From Catellatospora citrea (GTDB lineage Bacteria > Actinomycetota > Actinomycetes > Mycobacteriales > Micromonosporaceae): 64,000 bases of DNA. The stretch covers positions 434,001 to 498,000 of the forward strand of contig NZ_RAPR01000001.1 in the NCBI RefSeq assembly GCF_003610235.1, in the 5' to 3' direction. This document shows, piece by piece, positions 47,401-54,078 of the stretch. The position numbers and the translations under genes were made by a program. How positions within the stretch are numbered: the first letter of the stretch is position 1; each line of letters starts with the position of its first letter. The notes below the pieces were generated by a model. That model had not been told where the DNA came from. It did not search any database and saw nothing but the letters and a program-made list of their open reading frames with translations.

Positions 47401-48511
47401 CTTCGACACGCTGGAGGCGCAGTTCTCGGACCTGGCCACGCGGGGGCTCAACTACGGCATCCACCTGATCGTCACCGCCTCGCGCTGGTCGGAGATCCGG
47501 CCGTGGCTGCGTGACCTGCTCGGCACCCGGTTCGAGCTGCACCTGGGCGACCCGGTCGACTCCGAGATCGGGATGCGCCAGGCCGCCAACGTGCCGGCCA
47601 TCCCCGGCCGCGGCCTGACCCGCGACGCGCTGCACTTCCTGGCGGCACTGCCCCGCATCGACGGGCTGGCGCGTACGGGTGACCTGAACGAGACCGCCCG
47701 CGAGCTGGCCGAGCACAGTGCGCGGGCCTGGCCGGGCCCGCGGGCGCCCAAGGTGCGCCTGCTGCCGACCCTGCTGCCGGCCGCCGAGCTGCCCGCACCC
47801 GACGCGCCCCGGCGGGTGGCGCTGGGGCTGGACGAGGCGCAGCTCGACACGGTCTGGCACGACTTCGACCAGCAGCCCCACCTGATGATCTTCGGGGAGT
47901 CCGAGTCGGGCAAGACGAACCTGCTGCGGCTGATCGCCCGCAGCATCGTGCGCAACAACTCGGCCGACCAGGCGCGCATCCTGCTGGCCGACACCCGCCG
48001 CCACCTCTACGACGCAGTGCCGCCCGACATCCAGGTCGGCTACGCGGTCTCCACCGCGGCGCTGACCGATCTGGTCAAGCAGGCCGTGGAGGCGGTCACC
48101 CCGCGCCTGCCCGGACCCGACATCACGCCGGACCGGCTGGCCCGCCGGGACTGGTGGGCCGGCCCGCACCTGTTCGTGCTCATCGACGACTACGACCTGC
48201 TCGCCGGCGGCTACAGCAGCCCGCTGGAGCCGCTGCTGGAGGCGCTGCCCCAGGGTTCCGAGGTGGGCCTGCACCTGGTGCTGGCCCGCACGACCTCGGG
48301 CGCGTCGCGGGCGATGATGTCCGACCCGGCGCTGCGGCGGCTGTGGGACCTGGGCACCAGCGCCCTGCTGTTCTCCTACGACAAGTCCGAGGGCGTGTTC
48401 CTCGGCGAGGCCAAGCCCCTGCGACTGCCGCCCGGCCGGGCGCAGCTGGTCAACCGGCGGCTCGCCCCGACGCTGATCCACACCGCGCTGCAGCCGGCCG
48501 GGTCGGACTGA
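44453..48511 (+). CDS. eccC: Type VII secretion ATPase EccC (fused EccCa/EccCb)
   Basis: A 1352-residue FtsK/SpoIIIE-type ATPase in one chain. Two membrane segments are near residues 40-85. Three ATPase domains follow with Walker A motifs IGATGSGKSELL (about 498), GGAPQSGKSTLV (about 862) and FGESESGKTNLL (about 1146). Only the first has a full Walker B (LLVVVDEFSELL); the second reads FLVVDGWSTLH and the third FVLIDDYDLLA, consistent with degenerate regulatory or substrate-binding domains. EccC is the motor that recognises WXG100 tails. The ATG at 44453 has GGGAGAG upstream. It ends 26 bp from the convergent mycosin gene. Confidence 0.96.
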   Translation: MTTVIFRRPVRQPGPPLPRGEMILQEPPTLPELSGVDMSSMLTYLPMALGTGAMALIFIQPGSSSLTYVAGGLMGVSGLGMLVSQLGRGGGERKQRLRGERRDYLRYLGQMRRQVRQLSEKQAAALFWNHPDPEVLWSLAGNRRMWERRPTGGDFAEIRLGLGSQRLTVTLTPPQTKPVEDLEPLSARALRRFLQAHWTVPGTPIAVQLRGFARVLVQSTDEPAVPQEERPGALRPPSGEPGLDLVRAMLGQLVTFHSPDDLRIVVCAPVERHARWDWVKWLPHAQHPGQSDGAGAARQVAESFADLERLLGPTFADRPRFDDPALPSREEPYTVIVVDGVPIPPTSRFAMSSVRNCTMIDLGDSLRWAVDPVTLRLLVRPDVIEMIGADPQGRDSATALSTPDRLGADHARVLSRRLSPYRLGSSAETVDSLTVDLDLTVLLGLGDAESFDPAAARTGRSRWDHMRVPIGISANGTPVELDLKEAAQGGMGPHGMIIGATGSGKSELLRTLVLALAVTHSSEVLNVILVDFKGGATFLGLETLPHTSALITNLADELPLVDRMQEALQGELVRRQELLRQAGHSSLRDYEKARAGGAPLAPLPTLLVVVDEFSELLATKREFLDTFVMIGRLGRSLGVHLLLASQRLDEGRIHQLESHLSYRIGLRTFSAGESRSVIGVPDAYTLPTAPGNGYLRIDTNTLVRFKAAYVSAPLKRAERQQRQERARLDLTRYVVGHVPMPEHATAPAAPVETADGEDAQASGPRLLDVIAGRLLGHGPQAHQVWLPPLQEPPTLDQLLPPVRITAERGLGVVPEQGLDEQQRGAPGRLRVPVGVVDRPSEQRRDLLIADLTGAGGHVGVGGAPQSGKSTLVRTLITGLALTHTPAEVQFYCLDFGGGSLAGLAGLPHVGGVVGRLDRERVTRTIAEVTDLLLRREQRFSALGLDSITEYRLRREQGTLPEGADDGYGDVFLVVDGWSTLHQDFDTLEAQFSDLATRGLNYGIHLIVTASRWSEIRPWLRDLLGTRFELHLGDPVDSEIGMRQAANVPAIPGRGLTRDALHFLAALPRIDGLARTGDLNETARELAEHSARAWPGPRAPKVRLLPTLLPAAELPAPDAPRRVALGLDEAQLDTVWHDFDQQPHLMIFGESESGKTNLLRLIARSIVRNNSADQARILLADTRRHLYDAVPPDIQVGYAVSTAALTDLVKQAVEAVTPRLPGPDITPDRLARRDWWAGPHLFVLIDDYDLLAGGYSSPLEPLLEALPQGSEVGLHLVLARTTSGASRAMMSDPALRRLWDLGTSALLFSYDKSEGVFLGEAKPLRLPPGRAQLVNRRLAPTLIHTALQPAGSD

Positions 48512-48537
48512 CCATGGCAGACGTCGACGGGATGGGC

Positions 48538-49685
48538 TCAGCGCGCACGGGCACGCCGGCGGCGGATCCGCGGCGCGGCCAGCGCCACGGCCGCCATCAG
48601 CACGGTCAGGCCACCCGCCGCGGCGGCGACGGCCACCGCGACCCGGAAGGCGCGGTCGTCGACCGGCTGCGGGCGGGCGATGTCGGCGGGCGGGACCGGC
48701 ACGTTCGGCACGGCCGCGCCGCGCTCGGCGGGCAGCACCGCGGTGACGGCGGCGTACAGGTCGAGCGCGCCATGGCCGAGCTGCGGGTCCGGCACCTGCC
48801 GGGGCACCCGGTCGCTCGTCGCCAGCAGCCGCTGCTTGACCTGTGCGGCGGTCAGCTTCGGGTGATGTGCGCGCACCAGCGCGGCGGCCCCGGCGACGTA
48901 TGCCGCCGCGTAGGCGTTGCCGCCGGCGACCACGTGCCCGGAGCCGCGGGGCCGAGGCTGAGCACCCCGGCGCCGGGCGCCATCAGGTCGACCGGGGCCG
49001 CGGTGCCCGACACCAGGCCGCCCTCGGGGTCGAAGCCGCCGACCGACAGGATCCGCTCGCCGACCCACGGGTCCACCGGCACCTCGCGGTCGGTCGATCC
49101 CCACGAGGCGGCGACGACCAGGGCGTCACGGGCCTGGGCCTCCTCCAGCGCGGCGCGCAGCTGCGCCCCGGCCCGCACCATGGGCGTGCCGACCACGATC
49201 ACACGCGCGCCGCGCTGCGCGGCCGTGCCGATCGCCGTGGCGAGCACCGTCTCCGGTGGCGGCTGGTCGTCGTCGACGGCGACCCGCAGCGGCAGTATCC
49301 GCGCCTGCGGGGCGAGCCCGGCGAAGCCGACCTCCGGCTGGCTGCCCGCGGCCACGATGCCCGCGACGAACGTGCCGTGGCCCAGGCAGTCGTCGTCGGC
49401 GCGGCCGCCGGCGAGCACGTCCAGCCCGGGTTCGACCCGCCCCTGCAGCTGGCGGACCTGCGCGTCGACGCCCGAGTCCAGGACCGCCACGGTGATGCCC
49501 GCGCCCTGGGTCAGCGGCCAGATCCGCTGCGGGCGCAGCCATTGCTGGGCCCAGGGCAGGTCCGGGACGACGGTGCGGGCCGGCGGGGCGCAGTCGGCTG
49601 CCGCCGCGGCCGCCGGCACCGGCATCCCGGCGAAGGCCAGCACCGCCGCCAGGCCCAGTCGGCTCCAGCGTGTCACGCGTCGCAT
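48538..49685 (-). pseudogene. mycP: Mycosin (MycP) with frameshift and lost catalytic residues
   Basis: The N-terminal frame runs from the ATG at 49685 (GGGAG upstream) through a signal peptide, the Asp motif AVLDSGVD and the His motif GHGTFVAG. Near 48948-48951 (a GGGG run on the plus strand) the homology passes to another frame, which fits a loss of one base; the second frame continues GHVVAGGNAYAAAYVAGAAA to the end with the usual C-terminal membrane helix. Repaired it would give about 382 residues. The Ser motif, normally GTSxAA, reads GNAYAA, and the oxyanion Asn segment reads AASWGS where AAGN is usual. So it has both a frameshift and a missing nucleophile. Mycosins are needed for T7SS stability even when inactive. 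A sequencing error could explain the frameshift but not the substitutions. Confidence 0.85.
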
Positions 49686-49771
49686 CCGTACTCCCTGTCG
49701 AAGCTGCCGCTCTGGCCGCCGCCTGCGAACCCCGGCTGGCGGCACTGTACGAACCGCAGGCGGTCCGGGCA

Positions 49772-49787
49772 TGGGCCCGCAGACCCG
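49772..49787 (+). promoter_or_regulatory. T7SS-island palindrome between mycP and EccA-like gene
   Basis: TGGGCCCGCAGACCCG, 50-65 bases before the beta-helix/AAA gene and about 90 before mycP on the other strand. It keeps the TGGGCC and GACCC halves with the same 4-base spacing. Confidence 0.55.
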
Positions 49788-49837
49788 GCCTGGGCCCGAC
49801 TCGGGCGCTCGTCGTCCCCGCATGGAAAGGTCCCCCG

Positions 49838-52800
49838 GTGAACCACCGCGTCCTCACCGTCTCCGCCACCGCTCCGGACTCCTACCGCACCATCAGCGCG
49901 GCGCTGCAGGCGGTCCGGCCCGGCTGGATCATCAGCGTCCTGCCCGGCACGTATGCGGAGTCACTGAACCTGCACGTGCCCTGCACCATCACCAGCGAGG
50001 AGGGGCCGGGCACGGTCGTCATCGCGGCGCCGGCGGGCAGCGCCGTCGTGATGGAGGCCGAGGAGGCGACCCTGAGCGGGCTGACCCTGGCCTGCTCCGA
50101 TCTCGACCTGTCCGCGATCGACATCCCGTCCGGGCGGCTGCTGCTGGAGGAGTGCGAGATCCGGGCACAGGCCGGCGCGGCGATCTACGCCAGGGCGTCG
50201 GGCGACCTGACGGTGTCCCGCTGCCACATCCGCAACACCGCCGGCGCCGGGATCATCGCCGTCGACCATGCCACGGTGCTGGTCCAGGAGACCACGCTCA
50301 GCCAGGTGCGCACCTCGGCCGTGGTGGTGCGGGCGTCGGCGTCGCTGGTGATGCGCGACAGCATCGTGGCCGACGTCGGCGGCAACGCCATCTGCGGCAC
50401 CGAGCAGTCCCGGCTCACGGTCGAGCGCTGCACCGTGTCCCGGGCGACGGGGCCGGCGATCGCCGTCGAGGGCGACTGCGAGGCCGTGCTGCGGGCCAGC
50501 GCCGTGACCGACACCCAGGAGGCGGGCCTGTTGGTGACCGGCCAGGCCCGGCCGCTGGTCGAGGACTGCCGGTTCACCGCCACCGCGGGTGCGGGCATCG
50601 TCGTGGACGGCGGCGCCGACCCCCGCGTGACCGGGACCTCGATCGCCTCCGCCGCGACCCACGGCATGGTCGTCACCGGCGGCGCGACCGGCACCTACCT
50701 GGACCTGGCCATCGCCGACTGCGGCGCGGGGCTGGCCGTGGTCGGCGGCGGCGACCCGCTGCTGCAGCGGATGTCGGTGACCGGCAGCCGCGGCCACGGC
50801 GTCACCGTCTCCGCGGACGGGCGGGGACGGCTGGAGGACTGCACGGTCTCCGGTTCGCTGGGCGCCGCGCTCTACACCGCCGACGGCGGCACACCCGTGC
50901 TGCGCGGCAGCCGGCTGACCGGCTCCGGCGAGGCCGGTGTGCTCGTCGGCGAGCGGGGTGCCGGCACGCTGCGCGAATGCCAGATCGAGGAGTCCGCCGG
51001 GCACGGCGTGCAGATCACGGCCGGTGGCGAGCTGGTCCTGGAGGAGTGCTCGATCTCGGCCGGCCGCGGCGCGGGGGTGCTGGTCGACGACGACGGCGCC
51101 GTGTGGATCACCCGCTGCGAGGTCTCGGGCAACACCGCCGACGGCGTACGGCTCGGCCAGGTCCGGTCGTCGTCGATCAAGGGCTGCGCCCTGCACCACA
51201 ACGGCGGCCGCGGCCTGCACCAGGGCAGCGGCGACGTGGACCTGGCCGTGGCCGATCTGGACAGCCACGACAACGGGCACCCCGACCACCGGCTCGCCCC
51301 CGGCGACCCGGTCGAGGCCGCCGACGAACGCCCGGTCCCGGCGGGAGAGTCGCGCCGCGCCGCGCCGCCGCCCGCGCTGGAAGGCCTGCTGGCCGAGCTG
51401 GACGGCCTGGTCGGGCTGGCCGGGGTGAAGCAGGAGGTGAACATGCTCGTCGACCTGCAACTGCTGGCCGGCCGCCGCGCCGCGGTGGGGCTGCCGCCGC
51501 CGCCGATGAGCCGCCACCTGGTGTTCGCCGGTCCGCCCGGCACCGGCAAGACCACCATCGCCCGGCTGTACGGGCAGATCCTGCAGGCGCTGGGCACCCT
51601 GCGCAAGGGACACGTGGTCGAGGTGGCCCGCGCCGACCTCGTCGCGCAGATCATCGGCGGCACCGCCATCAAGACCACCGAGAAGTTCGAGTCGGCGCTG
51701 GGCGGGCTGCTGTTCATCGACGAGGCGTACGCCCTGACCGACGAGGGCGGCGGCACCGGGCCCTCGTTCGGCCAGGAGGCCATCGACACCCTCGTCAAGC
51801 TGATGGAGGACCACCGCGAGGACATCGTGGTCGTCGCGGCCGGCTACTCACCGCAGATGCGCTCGTTCCTGTCGTCCAATCCGGGCCTGGCCTCGCGGTT
51901 CACCCGGACCATCGAGTTCGAGAGCTACTCCGACGACGAGTTGGTCACCATCGTCGAGAACTTCTGCAAGCGCCACCGCTACACCCTCGACTACGGCACC
52001 GGCCACGCGCTGAAGAACCTGTTCGCGCTCATCCCGCGCGACGGCAACTTCGGCAACGGCCGTACCGCGCGCAAGGTGTTCGAGGACGCCATCGGGCGGC
52101 AGGCGCAGCGGCTGTCGCGGGCCGAGGTGGTCTCCGCTCCGGAGCTGACCCGGCTGCGTCCGGAGGACATCGGCCCGCCGCCGACCGGCGGCATCCGCCT
52201 TGGGGGCGCCGTCGAGCGCCCCGACCTGGCGCAGCTGCGGGCCAAGCTCGCCGCCCTGGTCGGCCTGGAGGAGGTCAAGCGCGAGGTCAACGACACCGTC
52301 AACCTCCTGGCGACCTCGCGCAAACGGGCCGAGGCCGGGCTGCCGGTGCCCGCGCTGGGCCGGCACCTGGTCTTCTCCGGCGGCCCCGGCACCGGCAAGA
52401 CCACCGTCGCGCGCCTGTACGGGCAGGTGCTGACCGCGCTGGGCGTGCTGGCCAGCGGGCAACTGGTCGAGGTCAGCCGCGCCGACCTGGTCGCCGAGTA
52501 CATCGGCCAGACCGCACAGCGCACCAGGGAGAAGTTCGAGCAGGCCCGGGGCGGGGTGCTGTTCATCGACGAGGCGTACACCCTCGCGCCGACCGAACGT
52601 TCCGGCGGCGCCGACTTCGGCCGGGAAGCCGTCGACATGCTGATCAAACTCATGGAGGACCACCGCGACGACGTCGTCGTGATCGCCGCCGGGTACGACG
52701 AGGAGATGGCCGCGTTCCTGAAGGCGTATCCCGGGCTCGGCTCGCGGTTCGCCCATACCGTCCACTTCGCCGACTACACGCCGCAGCAGCTGGTCACCAT

Positions 52801-53032
52801 CGTGGAGCAGCACTCGGCCGCCGCCGGGTACGAGCTGACCCTGGAGGCGCGGTCGGCGCTGCGCAAGCACTTCACCGCGGTCCCGCGCGAGCACGGGTTC
52901 GGCAACGGCCGCTTCGCCCGGCAGGTGCTCGACGCGATGATCGTGCGCCAGTCGGGACGGATCAGCAAGATAGCCGAGCCCACCCGCGAGGACCTCGTCA
53001 CGCTCCTGCCACAGGACATAGACAAACGCTGA
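49838..53032 (+). CDS. Beta-helix protein with two AAA (CbxX/EccA-like) ATPase domains
   Basis: A 1064-residue protein. Residues about 1-480 form a right-handed parallel beta-helix with pectate-lyase-type repeats (GAGIIAVDHATVLVQETTL, GHGVQITAGGELVLEECSI style). Then come two AAA domains of CbxX/CfqX type: Walker A GPPGTGKTTIA (about 566) with LLFIDEAYAL, and GGPGTGKTTVA (about 850) with VLFIDEAYTL; each has a good sensor/arginine region. EccA of ESX-1 has one such AAA domain and a TPR head. Here the head is a beta-helix and the ATPase is doubled. The GTG start has GGAAAGG seven bases upstream. It is divergent from mycP and probably works as a cytosolic chaperone/unfoldase for the secreted proteins (inference). 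Confidence 0.88.
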   Translation: MNHRVLTVSATAPDSYRTISAALQAVRPGWIISVLPGTYAESLNLHVPCTITSEEGPGTVVIAAPAGSAVVMEAEEATLSGLTLACSDLDLSAIDIPSGRLLLEECEIRAQAGAAIYARASGDLTVSRCHIRNTAGAGIIAVDHATVLVQETTLSQVRTSAVVVRASASLVMRDSIVADVGGNAICGTEQSRLTVERCTVSRATGPAIAVEGDCEAVLRASAVTDTQEAGLLVTGQARPLVEDCRFTATAGAGIVVDGGADPRVTGTSIASAATHGMVVTGGATGTYLDLAIADCGAGLAVVGGGDPLLQRMSVTGSRGHGVTVSADGRGRLEDCTVSGSLGAALYTADGGTPVLRGSRLTGSGEAGVLVGERGAGTLRECQIEESAGHGVQITAGGELVLEECSISAGRGAGVLVDDDGAVWITRCEVSGNTADGVRLGQVRSSSIKGCALHHNGGRGLHQGSGDVDLAVADLDSHDNGHPDHRLAPGDPVEAADERPVPAGESRRAAPPPALEGLLAELDGLVGLAGVKQEVNMLVDLQLLAGRRAAVGLPPPPMSRHLVFAGPPGTGKTTIARLYGQILQALGTLRKGHVVEVARADLVAQIIGGTAIKTTEKFESALGGLLFIDEAYALTDEGGGTGPSFGQEAIDTLVKLMEDHREDIVVVAAGYSPQMRSFLSSNPGLASRFTRTIEFESYSDDELVTIVENFCKRHRYTLDYGTGHALKNLFALIPRDGNFGNGRTARKVFEDAIGRQAQRLSRAEVVSAPELTRLRPEDIGPPPTGGIRLGGAVERPDLAQLRAKLAALVGLEEVKREVNDTVNLLATSRKRAEAGLPVPALGRHLVFSGGPGTGKTTVARLYGQVLTALGVLASGQLVEVSRADLVAEYIGQTAQRTREKFEQARGGVLFIDEAYTLAPTERSGGADFGREAVDMLIKLMEDHRDDVVVIAAGYDEEMAAFLKAYPGLGSRFAHTVHFADYTPQQLVTIVEQHSAAAGYELTLEARSALRKHFTAVPREHGFGNGRFARQVLDAMIVRQSGRISKIAEPTREDLVTLLPQDIDKR

Positions 53033-53119
53033 CCGCCTTCGGTGCGGTGCTCGGCAGCCGATGCCCGGTGAACGGCGGCCAAAGCCCAGCCGTCAAATCA
53101 CCTACCCGCGGGCATCGTC

Positions 53120-53156
53120 GCGGTACGCCTGCTCCCGCACCGGGCAGGCGTACCGC
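53120..53156 (+). terminator. Hairpin downstream of EccA-like gene
   Basis: Perfect 13-bp arms GCGGTACGCCTGC (53120-53132) and GCAGGCGTACCGC (53144-53156), followed by TGGGGG. It lies 87 bases past the stop. The 358-bp gap 53033-53390 holds only this hairpin, one palindrome copy at 53196-53211 and a CCGAAC/GTTCGG repeat near 53272-53290. Confidence 0.65.
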
Positions 53157-53195
53157 TGGGGGCCCTTGCGTTTATCGCCTCGTCAGCGGTCCGGA

Positions 53196-53211
53196 TGAGT
53201 TCCCAGGCCCA
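53196..53211 (-). promoter_or_regulatory. T7SS-island palindrome ahead of second cassette
   Basis: Read on the minus strand it is TGGGCCTGGGAACTCA, 14 of 16 identical to the copy before the WXG100 genes. It lies about 180 bases upstream of the first gene of the right-hand cassette. Confidence 0.45.
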
Positions 53212-53390
53212 CGTTCACCGGTGTGTGACCGGCGCGTCGCCCCGGGTGCCTTTAGGCCTTAGGAGAACCGGCCGAACTGGTTACGTTCGGCTTCGCAGCG
53301 GCCCCGTGCGGCGACGAGGCCAGAGGTGAACGGCCTCGGCGACGCCGGACGGTGTGCCGGCCGCTGCGGGCGATCCAGGGGGTGCGGGGC

Positions 53391-53711
53391 ATGACGCAGG
53401 CGCAGCCGTGTGCTGACGAAGACGCTTTCGCGGTATCCCACCGGCTGCTGCTGGTGGCACAGGTGATGCGCGACGCGCACGCCGCGCTGCAGTCGGGCCT
53501 CGACGCGGCCGACGGCTGCTGGGGCGGCACCGGCGAGCTGGCCACCTGGTCGACCGAAGCCCATGCCCCCGCGTGCGCCACGGTGCTGGCCGGCACGGAA
53601 GGGGTCGCGGCGCTGCTGTCCGGCCTCAGCCGCCAGGCCGACGGGATCGCCCTGGCGGCAGCACCGGGCACCGTCCCCAGCAGCCCCGACGCGCTCGTCC
53701 CGAGCGCGTGA
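53391..53711 (+). CDS. Small WXG100-like helical protein
   Basis: A 106-residue protein, mostly helical, with DGCWGGTGELATWS near the middle giving a WGG turn and an Ala-rich C-terminal half. The ATG at 53391 follows a G-rich stretch. It starts the right-hand cassette, 25 bp ahead of the MARQLKV-type gene. The left cassette has no direct counterpart just upstream of its MARQLKV gene. Its role is unknown; a WXG100 partner is the best guess. Confidence 0.7.
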   Translation: MTQAQPCADEDAFAVSHRLLLVAQVMRDAHAALQSGLDAADGCWGGTGELATWSTEAHAPACATVLAGTEGVAALLSGLSRQADGIALAAAPGTVPSSPDALVPSA

Positions 53712-53736
53712 GCCCGGAGCCGGCAGGAGGACGACG

Positions 53737-54033
53737 ATGGCCCGACAGTTGAAGGTCGACCCGGGCACCGTGGACGGCATCGGGCACCGCCTGCTCATGG
53801 CGGGCAGCCAGGTCGACCTCCACCGGCAGGACCTGGAGCGCGGACTGGGCGCGACGGCGAGCGCGTGGGGCCGCGACGACGAGTTCGCGCGCAAGTTCGT
53901 CGAGCAGTACCGGCCCGGCCGGGACGAGGTGCTCGAGGGAACGAGGAACCTCGCCCAACTGCTGACCGACATGGGCCACCACGTGCGCACGACCCGCAGA
54001 TTCCTCGGCGCGGTCGAACACGACAACACATGA
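53737..54033 (+). CDS. Small helical T7SS protein, partner of giant protein 2
   Basis: A 98-residue paralogue of the 38051-38341 product. It shares MARQLKVD, the segment WGRDDEFARKFV and the GRDEVxEGxxNLAxLLxxMG tail pattern. CAGGAGG lies six bases before the ATG. It stops 45 bp ahead of the second giant gene. Since the same order (small gene, giant gene) occurs on both sides of the secretion core, the two most likely work together. Confidence 0.87.
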   Translation: MARQLKVDPGTVDGIGHRLLMAGSQVDLHRQDLERGLGATASAWGRDDEFARKFVEQYRPGRDEVLEGTRNLAQLLTDMGHHVRTTRRFLGAVEHDNT

Positions 54034-54078
54034 TCGCGGCTTCCCATGTTCGCGGCGTCTTCGGGTCGGGTGTGACCC

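Noticed and set aside
48538..49104. Second half of mycP as an independent gene
   Set aside because: It continues the mycosin homology exactly where the first frame loses it, and its own upstream part is Arg-rich shadow, so it is the 3' part of one broken gene.
48154..53262. 1702-codon plus-strand frame over the end of eccC, mycP and the AAA gene
   Set aside because: It is out of frame with the EccC and AAA proteins, has no domain pattern, and is shadow coding only.
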